A DNA stretch of 61,049 bases from Planktothrix sp. FACHB-1365 (GCF_014697575.1 NZ_JACJSC010000033.1:1-61049); one strand, 5' to 3'; shown: positions 1-10,000, numbered from the stretch's first letter. Numbers and translations: made by a program. Notes: generated from the sequence alone by a model not told the origin.

Positions 1-123
1 TAAATTCCTCGACATTAGCCCCAATATGACTATTAATAATACTAGCCATATTGGATGCCTTGTTCCCTGAGCCTTCCGGTAATCCTTGACTTTTTTCAGT
101 TTTTCTATTAAAGTTGTTAGCAT
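1..123 (-). CDS. ISAs1-family transposase, N-terminal part only (runs off window)
   Basis: Reading the minus strand from the ATG at 123 gives 41 codons without a stop, beginning MLTTLIEKLKKVKDYRKAQG and continuing into a hydrophobic stretch (VLLIVILGLMS). This closely matches the first 38 residues of the transposase at 41960 (MLTSLIEKLKEVKDFRKSQG...VLLVVVLGVMS), which identifies the family. The two copies differ at about a quarter to a third of positions, so they are related rather than recent duplicates. Whether the rest of the gene is intact cannot be seen. Confidence 0.8.
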   Translation of the reverse strand, partial: MLTTLIEKLKKVKDYRKAQGTRHPIWLVLLIVILGLMSRNL

Positions 124-218
124 CTTTATTTTAGAAAAAATAAGCGACCGCTCTTGATTTTATCAGGTAGCGATCGCTCTTTCTTTACTCTTTTCCCCCC
201 GACTTTGAAACAGCCCTG
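1..218 (-). mobile_element. 5' end of an ISAs1-family insertion sequence, cut by the window edge
   Basis: The right boundary ends in TTTGAAACAGCCCTG, the same terminal inverted repeat that bounds the related element at 41864-43056. The leader between the end and the transposase start carries the same block (a GCGATCGC-containing segment followed by a TTTTATC/GATAAAA motif) as the other copy. The element continues beyond position 1. It abuts a truncated MITE at 219, so it probably inserted into that repeat. Confidence 0.8.
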
Positions 219-322
219 CTTAATAAGGGGGGGACAGGAGAGATCAAAGTCCCCCTTTTTAAGGGGGATTTAGGGGGATCTGATCTCGGCTTTAATCACA
301 GGTTTTCGGCTGAAGTTAACAC
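219..322. repeat. MITE-like repeat, copy A (left-truncated)
   Basis: This segment has the conserved core of a family found four times in the window: a 'gatcaaagtccccc' stem, 'aagggggatttaggggg', then 'gttttcggct.aagtt'. The left half present in copies at 15640 and 29046 is missing where the IS ends at 218. The right terminal repeat has decayed. The remaining 120 bases up to the next gene hold one AGAAACCCGGTTTCT palindrome (about 375-391) and no other clear signal. Confidence 0.65.
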
Positions 323-441
323 CAATGATAGGAAAGTAAACCCGCCCGGTCTTTGGCTACATTTAACAAAATAATACTAGAAACCCGGTTTCTAATTCCC
401 CTAACACACGCTACAATATTATTAACCCAGAGGAGCATCCC

Positions 442-3400
442 ATGAACGAAGAACGCCTCGCCGCTTACCGTGATTTAATTCAGCTATTGATTGATTGTCC
501 CAACGGAGAGGAGGTAACAATTCTCCAAGACCATGCTGAATTAGTGGATATGGGGTTATGCTTAACGATGAAGATGGTCGCAGAAACCCTAACGGAAAAC
601 GGACAGGAACAAACCGCCCAATGGTTATTAAACTTCGCAGAACAATTAATGATGCTGTTATCCTCTCCATCCCCGGACGATGAGCAATCCAATCAATATT
701 CCCTTCAAGATTATATGACCTTAATTCAAGGATTATTGCAAGCCGAAGATGAAGATAATATTGAACAATTAAATACCCTGCTTGCCGATAACCGCCATCT
801 CCTCAACCCACAATTTGCGGAAGTCTTAACAGTTGTCAATGCGGGATTTATTGAAGAATACCCAGAAGCAACAGAAAGGATAGTAGCCTTAGTCGGAAAT
901 ATCAGTATTAGAATTAGCGAATTTCCTCTGGGAAATCCTAGATATATTCAAAACATTGCCATTGCGGGATCTGAGTTTGTCTTGGGTTATCATCAGGAAG
1001 AATCCGAATTATGGGCGCAAGCCAATAATAATCTGGGGCTTGCCTATTTAAGACTAGCAGCAATAGAAAATACCGAGGAGAATTTAAAAGCAGCCATCGC
1101 TTGTTATCAACAGGCTTTAATTGTTTATCAACAACAGACATACCCCCAACAATGGGCAGCGACTAATAATAATCTGGGGACTGCCTATTCTGACCTCGCT
1201 GCCCTGGAAAATCCCCAGGAAAATATAAAAGCAGCGATCGCTTGTTATGAAAAAGCTTTAATCGTTCGTCAACAACAGACATACCCCCAAGATTGGGCAG
1301 GAACAAATAATAATCTGGGGAGTGCCTATTTAAGACTAGCAGCAATAGAAAATACCGAGAAGAATTTAAAAGCAGCCATCGCTTGTTATCAACAGGCTTT
1401 AATAGTTTATCAACAACAGACCTACCCCCAACAATGGGCAAAGACAAATAATAATCTGGGGAGTGCCTATTTAAGACTAGCAGCAATAGAAAATACCAAG
1501 AAGAATTTAAAAGCAGCCATCGCTTGTTATCAACAGGCTTTAATCGTTTGTCAACAACAGACATACCCCCAAGATTGGGCAACGACTAATAATAATCTGG
1601 GGACTGCCTATTCTAACCTAGCAGCAATAGAAAATACCCAAAAGAATTTAAAAGCTGCCATTGCTTGTTATAACAAGGCTTTAATAGTTTGTCAACAACA
1701 GACATACCCCCAAGATTGGGCAGGAACAAATAATAATCTAGGGACTGCCTATTTAAGACTAGCAGCAATAGAAAATACCGAGGAAAATTTAAAAGCAGCC
1801 ATCGCTTGTTATAACAAGGCTTTAATCGTTTGTCAGCAACAGACATACTCCCAACAATGGGCAGGGACAAATAATAATCTGGGATATTGCTATTCTCAAC
1901 TCGCCTCCGAAGTTCAGGGGTCAGCACAACAAAACCTGTATGGTCAGGCTGTTCATTGTTATCGACAAGCGTTAATAGTTCATCAACCCAAAATATTACC
2001 TCTGGACTGTGTAGGAACTGGACGCAATTTCGGGGATTTAGGGTTTAAAATTGGGAACTGGGAATGGGGAGTGGAGGGCTATGAATGGGCGATGAAAGCA
2101 GTAGAAAATAGTCGCAGTCGGGCGCAAACCGATCAACAGCGTCAAGAGATTTTAGCCGCAGCCATTGGGGTTTATGCAAATGCGATTCAATGTTATATTA
2201 ATTTGGGGAATTATCAACAGGCATTATTGACCGCAGAGCGATCGCGGTGTCGGCAGTTAGCGGATTTATTTGCGAGTAAGGATCTCTATCCCAATGCGGA
2301 AGTTCCCCCGGAATTGGTGGCGGAATATAATGCTTTGAAACAACGGATGAATCAGTTAGAGCAAACACCCCCACCGAATACGCCGGAAAATCCCTCAAAA
2401 CCTGGTCAACTCTCCCCAGAAACTTTAGCAGAAATTGAACAATTAGAAACGGAAAGAAAGCAGCTTTGGCAAAAAATTCGCAGTCATGATCCGGTATTAG
2501 CGGGTCAAATAGAAGTCGATGTGATTCAGTTAGCAGAAATTCAGCAGTTAATTCAGGATGATGTCACCGCTATTGTTAGTTTTTATAGTACCAATGATCA
2601 AACGTTTGTGTTTGTGTTGCGGCGGAGTGACCTAACCCCCCTAACCCCCCTTCCCTGCGAGGGAATGGGGGAAGAATTTGACTCGTCTGTGCTTTCTAAC
2701 TTCCCACTTGTTTCTAACTCCCCTCGCCTCGCAGGAGAGGGGTCGGGGGAGAGGTCTTACTCCCTAACCCTCCACACCTGCGACGGTCAAGGATACAAAA
2801 CCCTGCAAAATTGGATCTTACAAAATTGGTTAACACCTTATGTCGAAAACAAGAATCAATGGCTGCAAAATATGGGTAATTTTCTTAGTGAAATTGCTCA
2901 AAGATTGGAAATTAATCAATTAATTAAGGAACATTTACAGGGAATAGAAGAATTAATTATTATTCCCCATTTGTATCTCCATCAAATGCCCTTTGCAGCT
3001 TTACCGTTGAATCTCAATCCTATTATTCCCAGTGGCGAAACCCAAACCGCAAAAACTCGTCAAATGGGGTTTAGTGAGCCGATTTCTAGCAGTTATAGCG
3101 AGTCAGAAAACAATACAGAATTACCGGAATATTTAAGTGATCGCTTTCGGTTAAGAGTGGTTCCCAGTTGTCAAATTTTGAAATATTGTAGCGATCGCAA
3201 TCTAGTTCCCAAACCCCATCAATTAGGAATTGTAGAAAATGCTACCGGAGATTTATTCTATACAGAAAAAGAATGTCAAGAGTTAGCAAAACGTTATCAA
3301 GTTCCTGAAGAATATCATCTCAAAAAGGAACAAGCTACTCCAGATAATTATATCAAATTAGCGAAAAAAGTGCAACGGTTACATTCGAGTCATCACGCCA

Positions 3401-3888
3401 ATGCAGACTTAAATCATCCCGAAAATTGTAAATTAGTTTTAGCGAATAAAGCCGAACTAAATTTAGCCACAATATTTACCTTAAGGTTTCCAGAGTTATC
3501 AGATTTATTTTTATCCTGTTGCGAAACTAATTTAACCTTAACTCCCATTACCGATGAACCCCTATCCTTAGCCGCAGGTTTCCTCTCAGCAGGGGCGCGA
3601 AATGTTGTGAGTACGTTGTGGGCGGTGGAAGATCAAGCGACATCGGTATTTACTATTTTATATTATCAATATCTCGACCAAGGAAAAACCCGCCCAGAAG
3701 CGTTAAGATTAGCACAACTGGATTTAAGAAAGTGTCAAAGTCTGGAAGGATTAAAAAATTCAATCTCAGAAAAATCTTCAGAGCGCTTAGGAGAAAAAGT
3801 AAATCACCCTAAAAATAGTTCTGAGGTAAAATATCCCTATGCAAGTCCCTACTATTGGGCGGGTTTTCTGTCTCAAGGTTTAGCTTAA
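442..3888 (+). CDS. TPR-repeat protein with C-terminal CHAT (caspase-like) protease domain
   Basis: A 1148-residue protein. Residues ~1-190 form a helical N-terminus; residues ~195-520 hold seven 47-residue TPR-like units of the type NNNLGxAY...[23 protein letters not shown]. A further helical region leads into a C-terminal CHAT domain (~850-1148). The likely catalytic pair is a His at ~984-985 (SSHH) and Cys1027 in LSCCET, equivalent to LSACETG in other CHAT proteins. CHAT domains are clan CD cysteine peptidases used in signalling and cell-death or defence contexts; the TPRs probably bind partners. A repeat-derived segment is inserted in frame at ~730-774. No obvious partner or substrate gene is adjacent. 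The ATG at 442 follows an AGAGGAG ribosome site. Function of this particular protein is not known. Confidence 0.88.
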   Translation: MNEERLAAYRDLIQLLIDCPNGEEVTILQDHAELVDMGLCLTMKMVAETLTENGQEQTAQWLLNFAEQLMMLLSSPSPDDEQSNQYSLQDYMTLIQGLLQAEDEDNIEQLNTLLADNRHLLNPQFAEVLTVVNAGFIEEYPEATERIVALVGNISIRISEFPLGNPRYIQNIAIAGSEFVLGYHQEESELWAQANNNLGLAYLRLAAIENTEENLKAAIACYQQALIVYQQQTYPQQWAATNNNLGTAYSDLAALENPQENIKAAIACYEKALIVRQQQTYPQDWAGTNNNLGSAYLRLAAIENTEKNLKAAIACYQQALIVYQQQTYPQQWAKTNNNLGSAYLRLAAIENTKKNLKAAIACYQQALIVCQQQTYPQDWATTNNNLGTAYSNLAAIENTQKNLKAAIACYNKALIVCQQQTYPQDWAGTNNNLGTAYLRLAAIENTEENLKAAIACYNKALIVCQQQTYSQQWAGTNNNLGYCYSQLASEVQGSAQQNLYGQAVHCYRQALIVHQPKILPLDCVGTGRNFGDLGFKIGNWEWGVEGYEWAMKAVENSRSRAQTDQQRQEILAAAIGVYANAIQCYINLGNYQQALLTAERSRCRQLADLFASKDLYPNAEVPPELVAEYNALKQRMNQLEQTPPPNTPENPSKPGQLSPETLAEIEQLETERKQLWQKIRSHDPVLAGQIEVDVIQLAEIQQLIQDDVTAIVSFYSTNDQTFVFVLRRSDLTPLTPLPCEGMGEEFDSSVLSNFPLVSNSPRLAGEGSGERSYSLTLHTCDGQGYKTLQNWILQNWLTPYVENKNQWLQNMGNFLSEIAQRLEINQLIKEHLQGIEELIIIPHLYLHQMPFAALPLNLNPIIPSGETQTAKTRQMGFSEPISSSYSESENNTELPEYLSDRFRLRVVPSCQILKYCSDRNLVPKPHQLGIVENATGDLFYTEKECQELAKRYQVPEEYHLKKEQATPDNYIKLAKKVQRLHSSHHANADLNHPENCKLVLANKAELNLATIFTLRFPELSDLFLSCCETNLTLTPITDEPLSLAAGFLSAGARNVVSTLWAVEDQATSVFTILYYQYLDQGKTRPEALRLAQLDLRKCQSLEGLKNSISEKSSERLGEKVNHPKNSSEVKYPYASPYYWAGFLSQGLA
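1024..2010 (+). repeat. 141-bp in-gene tandem repeat (seven TPR units)
   Basis: The motif AATAATAATCTGGGG begins at 1024 and recurs at 141-bp steps (1165, 1306 ... 1870). Each unit encodes one 47-residue TPR-like repeat. Several units are nearly identical at the DNA level, which points to recent expansion or gene conversion rather than old, diverged repeats. Confidence 0.9.
2629..2763. repeat. Intergenic-type GC-rich repeat inserted in frame in the CHAT gene
   Basis: The left part (gacctaacccccctaacccc, then ttccctgcgaggg) and the right part (cctcgcaggagaggggtcgg, then ggagaggtc) are imperfect inverted repeats. The left arm matches the intergenic sequence at 41831-41862. Translated, it gives a low-complexity Pro/Gly/Leu segment unlike the surrounding helical protein, with no stop and no frame change. 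Confidence 0.6.
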
Positions 3889-3915
3889 TCAGTTGGAGCA
3901 ATTAATATTTCATTT

Positions 3916-4096
3916 CAGCCGAAAACATCTGATTATAGCCCAGATTAGATCCCCCTAAATCCCCCTTAAAAAGGGGGACTTTGATCTCTAATTCCCCCCT
4001 TTCTAAGGGGGGTTAGGGGGGATCTAGGACGCTTAGAAAAATCAACAAACTTTTGGTAATAAGCCTACTTTTAGTCTTAAAGTTGACAGACTTTGG
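3916..4096. repeat. MITE-like repeat, copy B (inverted orientation)
   Basis: Same family as the copies at 219, 15640 and 29046, in reverse orientation. The right terminus reads AAGTTGACAGACTTTGG, matching the terminal repeat of copy D with one change. The left terminus is decayed after CAGCCGAAAAC. It fills the gap between the CHAT gene and the HAD-like gene. Confidence 0.7.
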
Positions 4097-4119
4097 ATGG
4101 TTAAGGGCTTCTTAATTTA

Positions 4120-4917
4120 TTAAAAAGATTCATTTTTCAACCAATCTGAAAAATCCTGGCTAAATTGAGACAGAGATAATAAATTAATTCTAGGATATTC
4201 TAACGTAAAATCTCGTTCTTGTTGGAGATTATAACCCCAATCTGCTAAAAATAATTGCACTGAGTTTAAATCGGGTTGTTGTTGCACCGCAAATAATGTT
4301 TGTAACCGATCTTCAATAAACCAAATATTAGGAGTAGGCTCAACCGTTGTTAATAATTCGCGTAAGATTTGCGCTTTCGGACGTTTATAACCTTTCCCAA
4401 AAATTCGACCTTCAGGAATTGTAACGCCTTGTTGTTGGAGAAGCGATCGCACAAATCGCTCCTCTTTTGTCGTAATAATATAAACTAAAAAAGACTGTTC
4501 AATTAGGGGTTTAATTCGTTCTATCACACCCGGATAAAATCGATGTAATCCTAACCAACCGGATAAATCCTGATTAATCCATTGATCTCGAACTCCATCC
4601 AAATGAGGGCCTATCACCTCCGCTTTTAATTGTTCTTCCGTAACAATATGGTGAACAATTCTTGACCAATTCTGTAAAATATCAGATTCCGAAATCCCTA
4701 AAACCAAAGCTCGAATTAAAATTGGCATTTCCCAACCAATTTCAATCACAGGGCGAGTTCGATAGAAAATCGGGGCTAATGCTTCCGGTGAAATCCCATC
4801 AGGAGGCGACCACAATTGACAATAGCTGCGCCATGCGGTTTCAAAATATTCTAACAGTCCATCACAAACAACCCCATCAAAATCAAGTGCGAGTAAAGTC
4901 GGTTTATCGTTTATCAT
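4120..4917 (-). CDS. HAD-superfamily hydrolase-like protein
   Basis: 265 residues. The N-terminus carries the HAD motif I DFDGVVCD (residues ~12-19), with the nucleophile Asp and the second Asp both present. A later IITTKEE segment fits motif II (Thr), K168/K176-type lysines fit motif III, and IEDR resembles motif IV with a single acidic residue pair. This supports a phosphatase-type fold. A long helical cap sits between motifs I and II. The substrate is unknown; similar HAD proteins are common in cyanobacteria. It stands alone on the minus strand, convergent with the CHAT gene across a MITE. Confidence 0.75.
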   Translation of the reverse strand: MINDKPTLLALDFDGVVCDGLLEYFETAWRSYCQLWSPPDGISPEALAPIFYRTRPVIEIGWEMPILIRALVLGISESDILQNWSRIVHHIVTEEQLKAEVIGPHLDGVRDQWINQDLSGWLGLHRFYPGVIERIKPLIEQSFLVYIITTKEERFVRSLLQQQGVTIPEGRIFGKGYKRPKAQILRELLTTVEPTPNIWFIEDRLQTLFAVQQQPDLNSVQLFLADWGYNLQQERDFTLEYPRINLLSLSQFSQDFSDWLKNESF

Positions 4918-5007
4918 AAAATTTTAATTTTAAATTTGGGAATCAACTCAACTTATATTAAATCAACGCTGTTTTCTTCCTCTAAAATTTGTAATTGAGG
5001 AGCGATC

Positions 5008-5271
5008 GTGGTACAAGCCTTACAACTCGAAACTGAATCCTTCCTTAACCCTCCAATGGCTCCCTATCAGCTTGATGCTGACTTAATCAGGGTGGCTAAA
5101 CATCTCTATTATGCCTATGTAGAAGTTCATGCTCAACGAATGCGACGACCCTTGGGAGTGGCGGTCAACCCCAGTAATTATCGCAGTTGCTTATTATTTT
5201 CGAGTCAACCGATTTTACTACCAGGGGAATATTTTATCCCGTTTGAACGCATTGAAGCCGATTTGTTTTAG
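5008..5271 (+). CDS. Small conserved-looking protein of unknown function
   Basis: 87 residues, starting with GTG at 5008 (within GCGATCGTGGTA) after a GAGG-type ribosome site. The sequence is mixed helix/strand, has no membrane segment and contains the phrase AKHLYYAYVEVHAQRMRRP. It ends 25 bases before prepilin peptidase and may be co-transcribed with it. I do not recognise a family; the reading frame and codon use look genuine. Confidence 0.65.
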   Translation: MVQALQLETESFLNPPMAPYQLDADLIRVAKHLYYAYVEVHAQRMRRPLGVAVNPSNYRSCLLFSSQPILLPGEYFIPFERIEADLF

Positions 5272-5296
5272 CTTCAAAAGTAGTTAGGAGTCAGCA

Positions 5297-6118
5297 TTGA
5301 ACATGGATATTATACTGAGTTTACCTGCCTATTTAATTGTGTTTGCGTTTGGAGCATCCATTGGCAGTTTTCTCAACGTGGTCATCTATCGAATTCCCGC
5401 CCGGTTATCTATACTGCATCCTCCCTCTCGCTGTCCCCGGTGTTTAACACGGTTGAGTCCCTCAGAAAATATTCCCGTATTCGGTTGGTTGTGGCTTCAG
5501 GGACGCTGTAAACATTGCCATACCCCCATTTCCATCCGTTATCCCCTCGTAGAAGCCACCACAGGACTCTTATTTTTATTAATATTTTTAATCTCCCCAA
5601 ACTTCACCCAAACGGTGGGCTATTGGGTTTTATTTAGTTGGTTAATCGCTTTATCGTTGATTGATTTAGATACCTACACGCTGCCCAATGTTCTCACCCA
5701 GTCGGGGTTAATATTAGGGTTAGGATTTCAACTCACCCAAGCCTTAACAACACCCTCAACCTTGAGTCATGGCTTGATGGTGGGAATTTTGGGGGCTGTT
5801 CTAGGAATATGGCTCTTTGATATTATTTCCTTTGTCGGAACCTTGGTTATGGGACAAACCGCTATGGGGGCTGGAGATAGTAAACTCGCCGCCATGATGG
5901 GAGCTTGGTTAGGGTGGAAATATTTACTGGTGGCTGGATTTATCGCCTGTGGATTAGGAGCTATTGTTGGAGGAGGCGCCATCGCCCTTAAATTAATCAA
6001 TCGTCGTCAACCTATCCCCTTCGGCCCCTTTCTAGCCCTTGCTACCGCCATCACAGCCCTCTGGGGACAAGCGATCCTATCCGCTTACCTGAGTCTATTT
6101 TTCCCAACCTTTAATTAA
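5297..6118 (+). CDS. pilD: Prepilin leader peptidase / N-methyltransferase (type IV pilus)
   Basis: 273 residues, an A24-family membrane aspartic peptidase. It cleaves the leader of type IV pilins and methylates the new N-terminus at the cytoplasmic membrane. The N-terminal segment GASIGSFLNVVIYRIP is typical, followed by two CxxC pairs (CPRC and CKHC) that bind zinc. The two catalytic aspartates appear in SLIDLDTYTLPN and GAGDSKL. About eight hydrophobic segments are visible. The start may be TTG 5297 (six bases after GGAG) or ATG 5303. Its substrates would include pilins exported through the PilMNOQ machine encoded at 16-21 kb. Confidence 0.93.
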   Translation: MNMDIILSLPAYLIVFAFGASIGSFLNVVIYRIPARLSILHPPSRCPRCLTRLSPSENIPVFGWLWLQGRCKHCHTPISIRYPLVEATTGLLFLLIFLISPNFTQTVGYWVLFSWLIALSLIDLDTYTLPNVLTQSGLILGLGFQLTQALTTPSTLSHGLMVGILGAVLGIWLFDIISFVGTLVMGQTAMGAGDSKLAAMMGAWLGWKYLLVAGFIACGLGAIVGGGAIALKLINRRQPIPFGPFLALATAITALWGQAILSAYLSLFFPTFN

Positions 6119-6173
6119 TCAGAAGGGCGAGCGTCCGGCTCGCTGAGTGTGAACCATCGTCAACCGTCATTCT

Positions 6174-6395
6174 ATGCCTTGGATTACGATTAAAACAACA
6201 GCCCTGCGATGGGAAGCGGATCTCATGCAGCAAGTCTTAGAAGCTCAGGATATTCCCACGCGGATGATTGATTTAGGGGTCTGTTCTTCCCTGGGAATGG
6301 GTAGCCCCATAGGATTACAAGTTTTAGCAGAACATCAATGGGCAGCCTTGCTGTTATTAAGTCCTATTGAGGAAGAATTAGAATCTGTAGATTAA
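6174..6395 (+). CDS. DUF2007-like small protein
   Basis: 73 residues. The pattern W(I/V)TIKTTALRWEADLMQQVLEAQDIPTRMID matches the DUF2007 fold, a ferredoxin-like domain sometimes called a putative signal-transducing protein. The core is complete, with a short acidic tail. It lies 55 bases after pilD and just before a group II intron that inserted downstream of its stop. Precise role unknown. Confidence 0.7.
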   Translation: MPWITIKTTALRWEADLMQQVLEAQDIPTRMIDLGVCSSLGMGSPIGLQVLAEHQWAALLLLSPIEEELESVD

Positions 6396-6455
6396 CGTGA
6401 TTGATTTGATGTATTAGGGGTCGAGGGGGGCTTTACAACCCCCGACTCCCATTCA

Positions 6456-6489
6456 AAACCGTGCTTGCGACTTTCACCGCACACGGCTC
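6456..6489 (-). ncRNA. Group II intron domain V
   Basis: A 34-nt hairpin beginning GAGCCGTGTGCGGTGAAAG and closing with CACGGTTT. It has the AGC-type catalytic triad base (GAGCC start), a GAAA tetraloop and a bulge, as in catalytic domain V of bacterial group II introns. Domain VI follows directly toward 6413. An intact domain V suggests the intron can still splice. Confidence 0.85.
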
Positions 6490-6511
6490 CTAGTCTAGTT
6501 GACTGTTATCA

Positions 6512-8230
6512 TCAGAACATCCGGTTTTCCTTTGAGTTGTAAGACCCATCGGTTGCCGTTTTAATATCGTGACAATGGCGATGTAATAGTTGCAGGTTCT
6601 TATATTCGTTTTTCCCGCCTAAAATTGTGGGAAGAATATGGTCGATTTCTGCAATGTCTTCTGTAGTGAAGTATTGTCCACAGAAGTTACATTTACCTTT
6701 TTGCTTTTTGAGCAAGATTGCTACTCGTTTGGGTACATCAAAGGATGTGCCTTTTCTTGTACTCCAGTACGTCCAATTTCCGTCATAAGGTGATGCTTCA
6801 GGTCTTACAGTTATATGACGAGTAATAGGTGTTTCTGCGTGTGTATATAATTTAAAACCTTCTTTGGTTTCAAAATTCCACGCTCTATTATCGTTTTTCT
6901 TGAAGTATTTACTTAACTTCTTATAACTTGCTTTACCACATCTCCTGACTGTCCATGCTCTTAATCTTTGCCATGTAATATGGTCTAATGAGGAGAATGT
7001 CTCTTTGGAGACAACCTTTGAGTGGTAGTTACACCATCCTCTTATGACTGGATTTAGGCGTTCAATTAATGCGTATTGAGGTGCAGTTTTGTGGGTTTTA
7101 ATCACTTCTTTCACTTTATCCGCGTGAGCTTTAATTGCTTTTTTACTAGGTTTTATTAGGGTTTTGAATCCTAATGGTTCGGATTTTCTATTTTTTCCTG
7201 AGTGATGTATACCAACAGGATATTGTCGAAAATTCCATCCTATAAAGTCGAATCCTGGTCTTATCCTTTCGCCGTTTACTTCGATTTCTCTCAGTGTATG
7301 ACCAATTCGGGTTTTTGAGGGTTTAAGCTCTAAACCTATAGGTTTTAACCATTCTTCTAAGGCAATTTGGCATTGTTGAATGATTTCTAATTGTGGACTG
7401 ATCACAACAAAATCATCGGCATATCTGATGACTTGAGCCTGTACACGGCTATTCTTTTTAGGGAATTTGTGTTTAATTAACTCAATCATTCCATCCAATG
7501 CGATGTTAGCGAGTAGAGGACTGATGACACCTCCTTGCGGTGTGCCTGCCTCTGTTGCTTCAAATATGCCGTTATCCATCACTCCAGCTTTTAACCATTG
7601 TCTGATTTGAGCTTTTATTATTGATGGACAATCAATTTTGGATAGTAGGTATTCATGGTTAATTTGGTCAAAACACTTAGAGATGTCAGCGTCGAGAATA
7701 TAGTATTCTCCTTTGTGTATGCTTTGGAAGATTCTTGACATCGCATCATGGGCAGAGCGTCCGGGTCTGAACCCATAGCTTTCACCCTCGAATCTGGCTT
7801 CCCATTGGGGTTCTAATGACAATTTAACCAAAGCTTGCCTGATTCTATCGTTTATAGTTGGTATACCTAGTGGGCGTTTTTCCCCGTTGGGTTTGGGTAT
7901 CCATTTCCTTCGGAGTGGTTTTGCTTTTTGGTATTTACTCAGATTTTGGGTAAGTTCTAACCGTTGTTTGGGTGTAATAGATTTAATACCATCCACCCCG
8001 GCTGTTTTCTTGCCTTGATTATCCTGAGTTACCTTTTTAATCGCTAGAAGTTTGGCATAATATGACTTGACTAGAAGTCTTTGAAGTTTTCGAGCCTTTG
8101 CATTTTGTCCCGATAATGATGCCTGGTAAATTCTCTTTTGCAGCTTAAATACTACCCGTTGGACTTTCGCCCAATTGATAGAATTCCATGCTTCCGTAGT
8201 CTTGGTTATACTCGTTTTCACCGTTTTCAC
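6512..8230 (-). CDS. ltrA: Group II intron reverse transcriptase/maturase with HNH endonuclease
   Basis: 572 residues, the multifunctional protein that helps the intron splice and move by retrohoming. Residues ~60-290 are the reverse transcriptase fingers/palm, with YADD at 270-273 as the catalytic site and GTPQGGVISPLL just before it. Residues ~340-480 fit the maturase (X) domain. The C-terminus has an HNH zinc-type nuclease: CNFC, EIDHILP, GGKNEYKNLQLLH, HCHD. All expected motifs are present with no frameshift, so the protein appears functional. It is encoded in domain IV of the surrounding intron. Confidence 0.93.
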   Translation of the reverse strand: MKTVKTSITKTTEAWNSINWAKVQRVVFKLQKRIYQASLSGQNAKARKLQRLLVKSYYAKLLAIKKVTQDNQGKKTAGVDGIKSITPKQRLELTQNLSKYQKAKPLRRKWIPKPNGEKRPLGIPTINDRIRQALVKLSLEPQWEARFEGESYGFRPGRSAHDAMSRIFQSIHKGEYYILDADISKCFDQINHEYLLSKIDCPSIIKAQIRQWLKAGVMDNGIFEATEAGTPQGGVISPLLANIALDGMIELIKHKFPKKNSRVQAQVIRYADDFVVISPQLEIIQQCQIALEEWLKPIGLELKPSKTRIGHTLREIEVNGERIRPGFDFIGWNFRQYPVGIHHSGKNRKSEPLGFKTLIKPSKKAIKAHADKVKEVIKTHKTAPQYALIERLNPVIRGWCNYHSKVVSKETFSSLDHITWQRLRAWTVRRCGKASYKKLSKYFKKNDNRAWNFETKEGFKLYTHAETPITRHITVRPEASPYDGNWTYWSTRKGTSFDVPKRVAILLKKQKGKCNFCGQYFTTEDIAEIDHILPTILGGKNEYKNLQLLHRHCHDIKTATDGSYNSKENRMF

Positions 8231-9037
8231 TGCTAATTGAAACCTTACCTAACAACTAAACCGGAATCTATCAGCATATATTGAACATTACATTCAATCA
8301 TTAGCTTCTGACTCCATCTCTCCCCCTCATAACATACGCCTTAGATTTGTGACTGCCTGACAGTATTCGACCTCTGTAGGAGTATATAGGTTTTAACGTT
8401 CCTTGAAAATGGGTTTATTGCCTTTAGAATCACTCTATCTGCCGGGGTACTTTCGGGAGTCTTAGTAAGTGTTTCGATCTAAAACCTTGCCTTTTTATAG
8501 AAGGGTATAAAACCTTCTACCTTTTCCCCTTGTTCTTTTGAACGCAGCGTATCAAATCAATTTCGCTACTTAATAGTTACGACAGTTCAAGCCGAGTGTT
8601 TACTTTCGTTATTCTTGGGCAATTGACTAGGGAACTACCTAGACATTTGATTTATGTCCGATTTCCCGTTACTCCCAGCTTCAGTGTTTTGATAATCAGT
8701 CTGACACTGTGGGAGTTGTCGTATCTCTCTGGTGTTGGATATCATGTTTGGTAATCCGCACCATTGACTCCGAGATTAACCCTCCTTTAGGGTCACATTT
8801 TCAAAGTTAAGATAGGCTTGATTGGACTTATTGTTAGTTTAATATCCTTAATAATTGTCTAAACCTATCTCCCTGCTTACGTTTTGGGGTTTATCCTAAA
8901 CTTTGGTAGGAACGTTTCGCACAGATCGTTCTATTATAGTAAAGATTTAAAATTTAATCCTGGGGCCAACGGGAATCCCCCAATTTCCAAACGCCTCATT
9001 TTTTAAATTAGAAACTGAAAGGTCAAAACAATCTTTA

Positions 9038-10000
9038 ATGTCTCTATTTGATTGGTTCGCAAATCGGCGCAAATCATTACCGAGCAGTCCTGAACCCCAG
9101 GAACGGGAAATTGCTGATGGGTTATGGGTTAAGTGCGAACAGTGCCATGCTTTAACGTATGCCAAAGACCTACAAGCCAATAATATGGTTTGTTTGGAAT
9201 GTAGTCACCATTTCCAAGTGCATAGCGATGAACGCATTCAGCAACTGATTGATCCCAATACCTGGATGCCCCTAGATGCTGAAATGTGTGCCGTTGATCC
9301 CCTGAAATTCCGCGATCGCAAATCCTATAGTGATCGACTGCGGGAAACACGGGAAAAAACCGGATTATTCGATGCGGTACAAACGGGGGTTGGGTTACTG
9401 GATGGAGAACCCGTTGCCCTCGGCGTGATGGATTTCCGGTTTATGGGTGGGAGTATGGGTTCTGTGGTCGGGGAAAAACTCACTCGCCTAATTGAACACG
9501 GTACCAGAGAACGCTATCCCGTGATCATTATCTGTGCATCGGGTGGGGCACGGATGCAGGAAGGAATGTTGAGCTTGATGCAAATGGCTAAAATCTCGGC
9601 TGCGTTGCATCGACATCAAGAATCCCGACTCCTGTATATTCCAGTTCTCACCCATCCGACCACGGGCGGGGTGACGGCGAGTTTTGCCATGTTAGGGGAT
9701 ATGATTTTAGCCGAACCTAAAGCCACGATTGGTTTTGCGGGAAGACGAGTCATCGAACAAACCCTGCGGGAAAAGTTACCCGATGACTTCCAAACCTCGG
9801 AATACTTATTGTCTTATGGGTTTGTCGATGCCATTGTCCCCCGGACTCAACTGAAGAAAACCCTGGCTCAACTGATTCGTCTCCATCGTCCTCCCCAAAA
9901 TACGGGCTCTTTTTCCCACTGTCCAGAAGTTAAAACGTTCACCTCTCCCCATCCTGAAGTAGACCTATCCCATGAAATCTCACCGTCGAAGTCTGTATAA
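9038..10000 (+). CDS. accD: Acetyl-CoA carboxylase carboxyltransferase subunit beta
   Basis: 320 residues. With AccA it transfers the carboxyl group from biotin to acetyl-CoA, giving malonyl-CoA for fatty-acid synthesis in the cytoplasm. The N-terminal zinc finger CEQC...CLEC (residues ~33-55) is present. The crotonase-like core includes [11 protein letters not shown] and [15 protein letters not shown], which form the oxyanion-hole region. Length is normal. The start [12 protein letters not shown] is typical of cyanobacterial AccD. The upstream DNA is where the group II intron inserted, so its native promoter region may be altered. Confidence 0.95.
   Translation: MSLFDWFANRRKSLPSSPEPQEREIADGLWVKCEQCHALTYAKDLQANNMVCLECSHHFQVHSDERIQQLIDPNTWMPLDAEMCAVDPLKFRDRKSYSDRLRETREKTGLFDAVQTGVGLLDGEPVALGVMDFRFMGGSMGSVVGEKLTRLIEHGTRERYPVIIICASGGARMQEGMLSLMQMAKISAALHRHQESRLLYIPVLTHPTTGGVTASFAMLGDMILAEPKATIGFAGRRVIEQTLREKLPDDFQTSEYLLSYGFVDAIVPRTQLKKTLAQLIRLHRPPQNTGSFSHCPEVKTFTSPHPEVDLSHEISPSKSV

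Larger units (their letters stand above)
6413..8922 (-). mobile_element. Group II intron with full-length RT/maturase, intergenic
   Basis: On the minus strand the RNA begins GTGCGAAACG at 8922, matching the GUGYG 5' consensus. It ends after a domain VI hairpin at CCCCTAAT (6413). Domain V is recognisable at 6489-6456. The ~690 bases between 8922 and the ORF start (8230) fit domains I-IV. The element lies between the DUF2007 gene and accD and is antisense to both, so no reading frame is split. The 3' boundary was chosen to place a candidate bulged A 8 nt from the end; it could be off by a few bases. Confidence 0.85.

Noticed and set aside
1163-1927. Long minus-strand open frames opposite the TPR repeats
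   Set aside because: They repeat with the 141-bp unit and are complements of the TPR coding strand, with no independent start or family signature.
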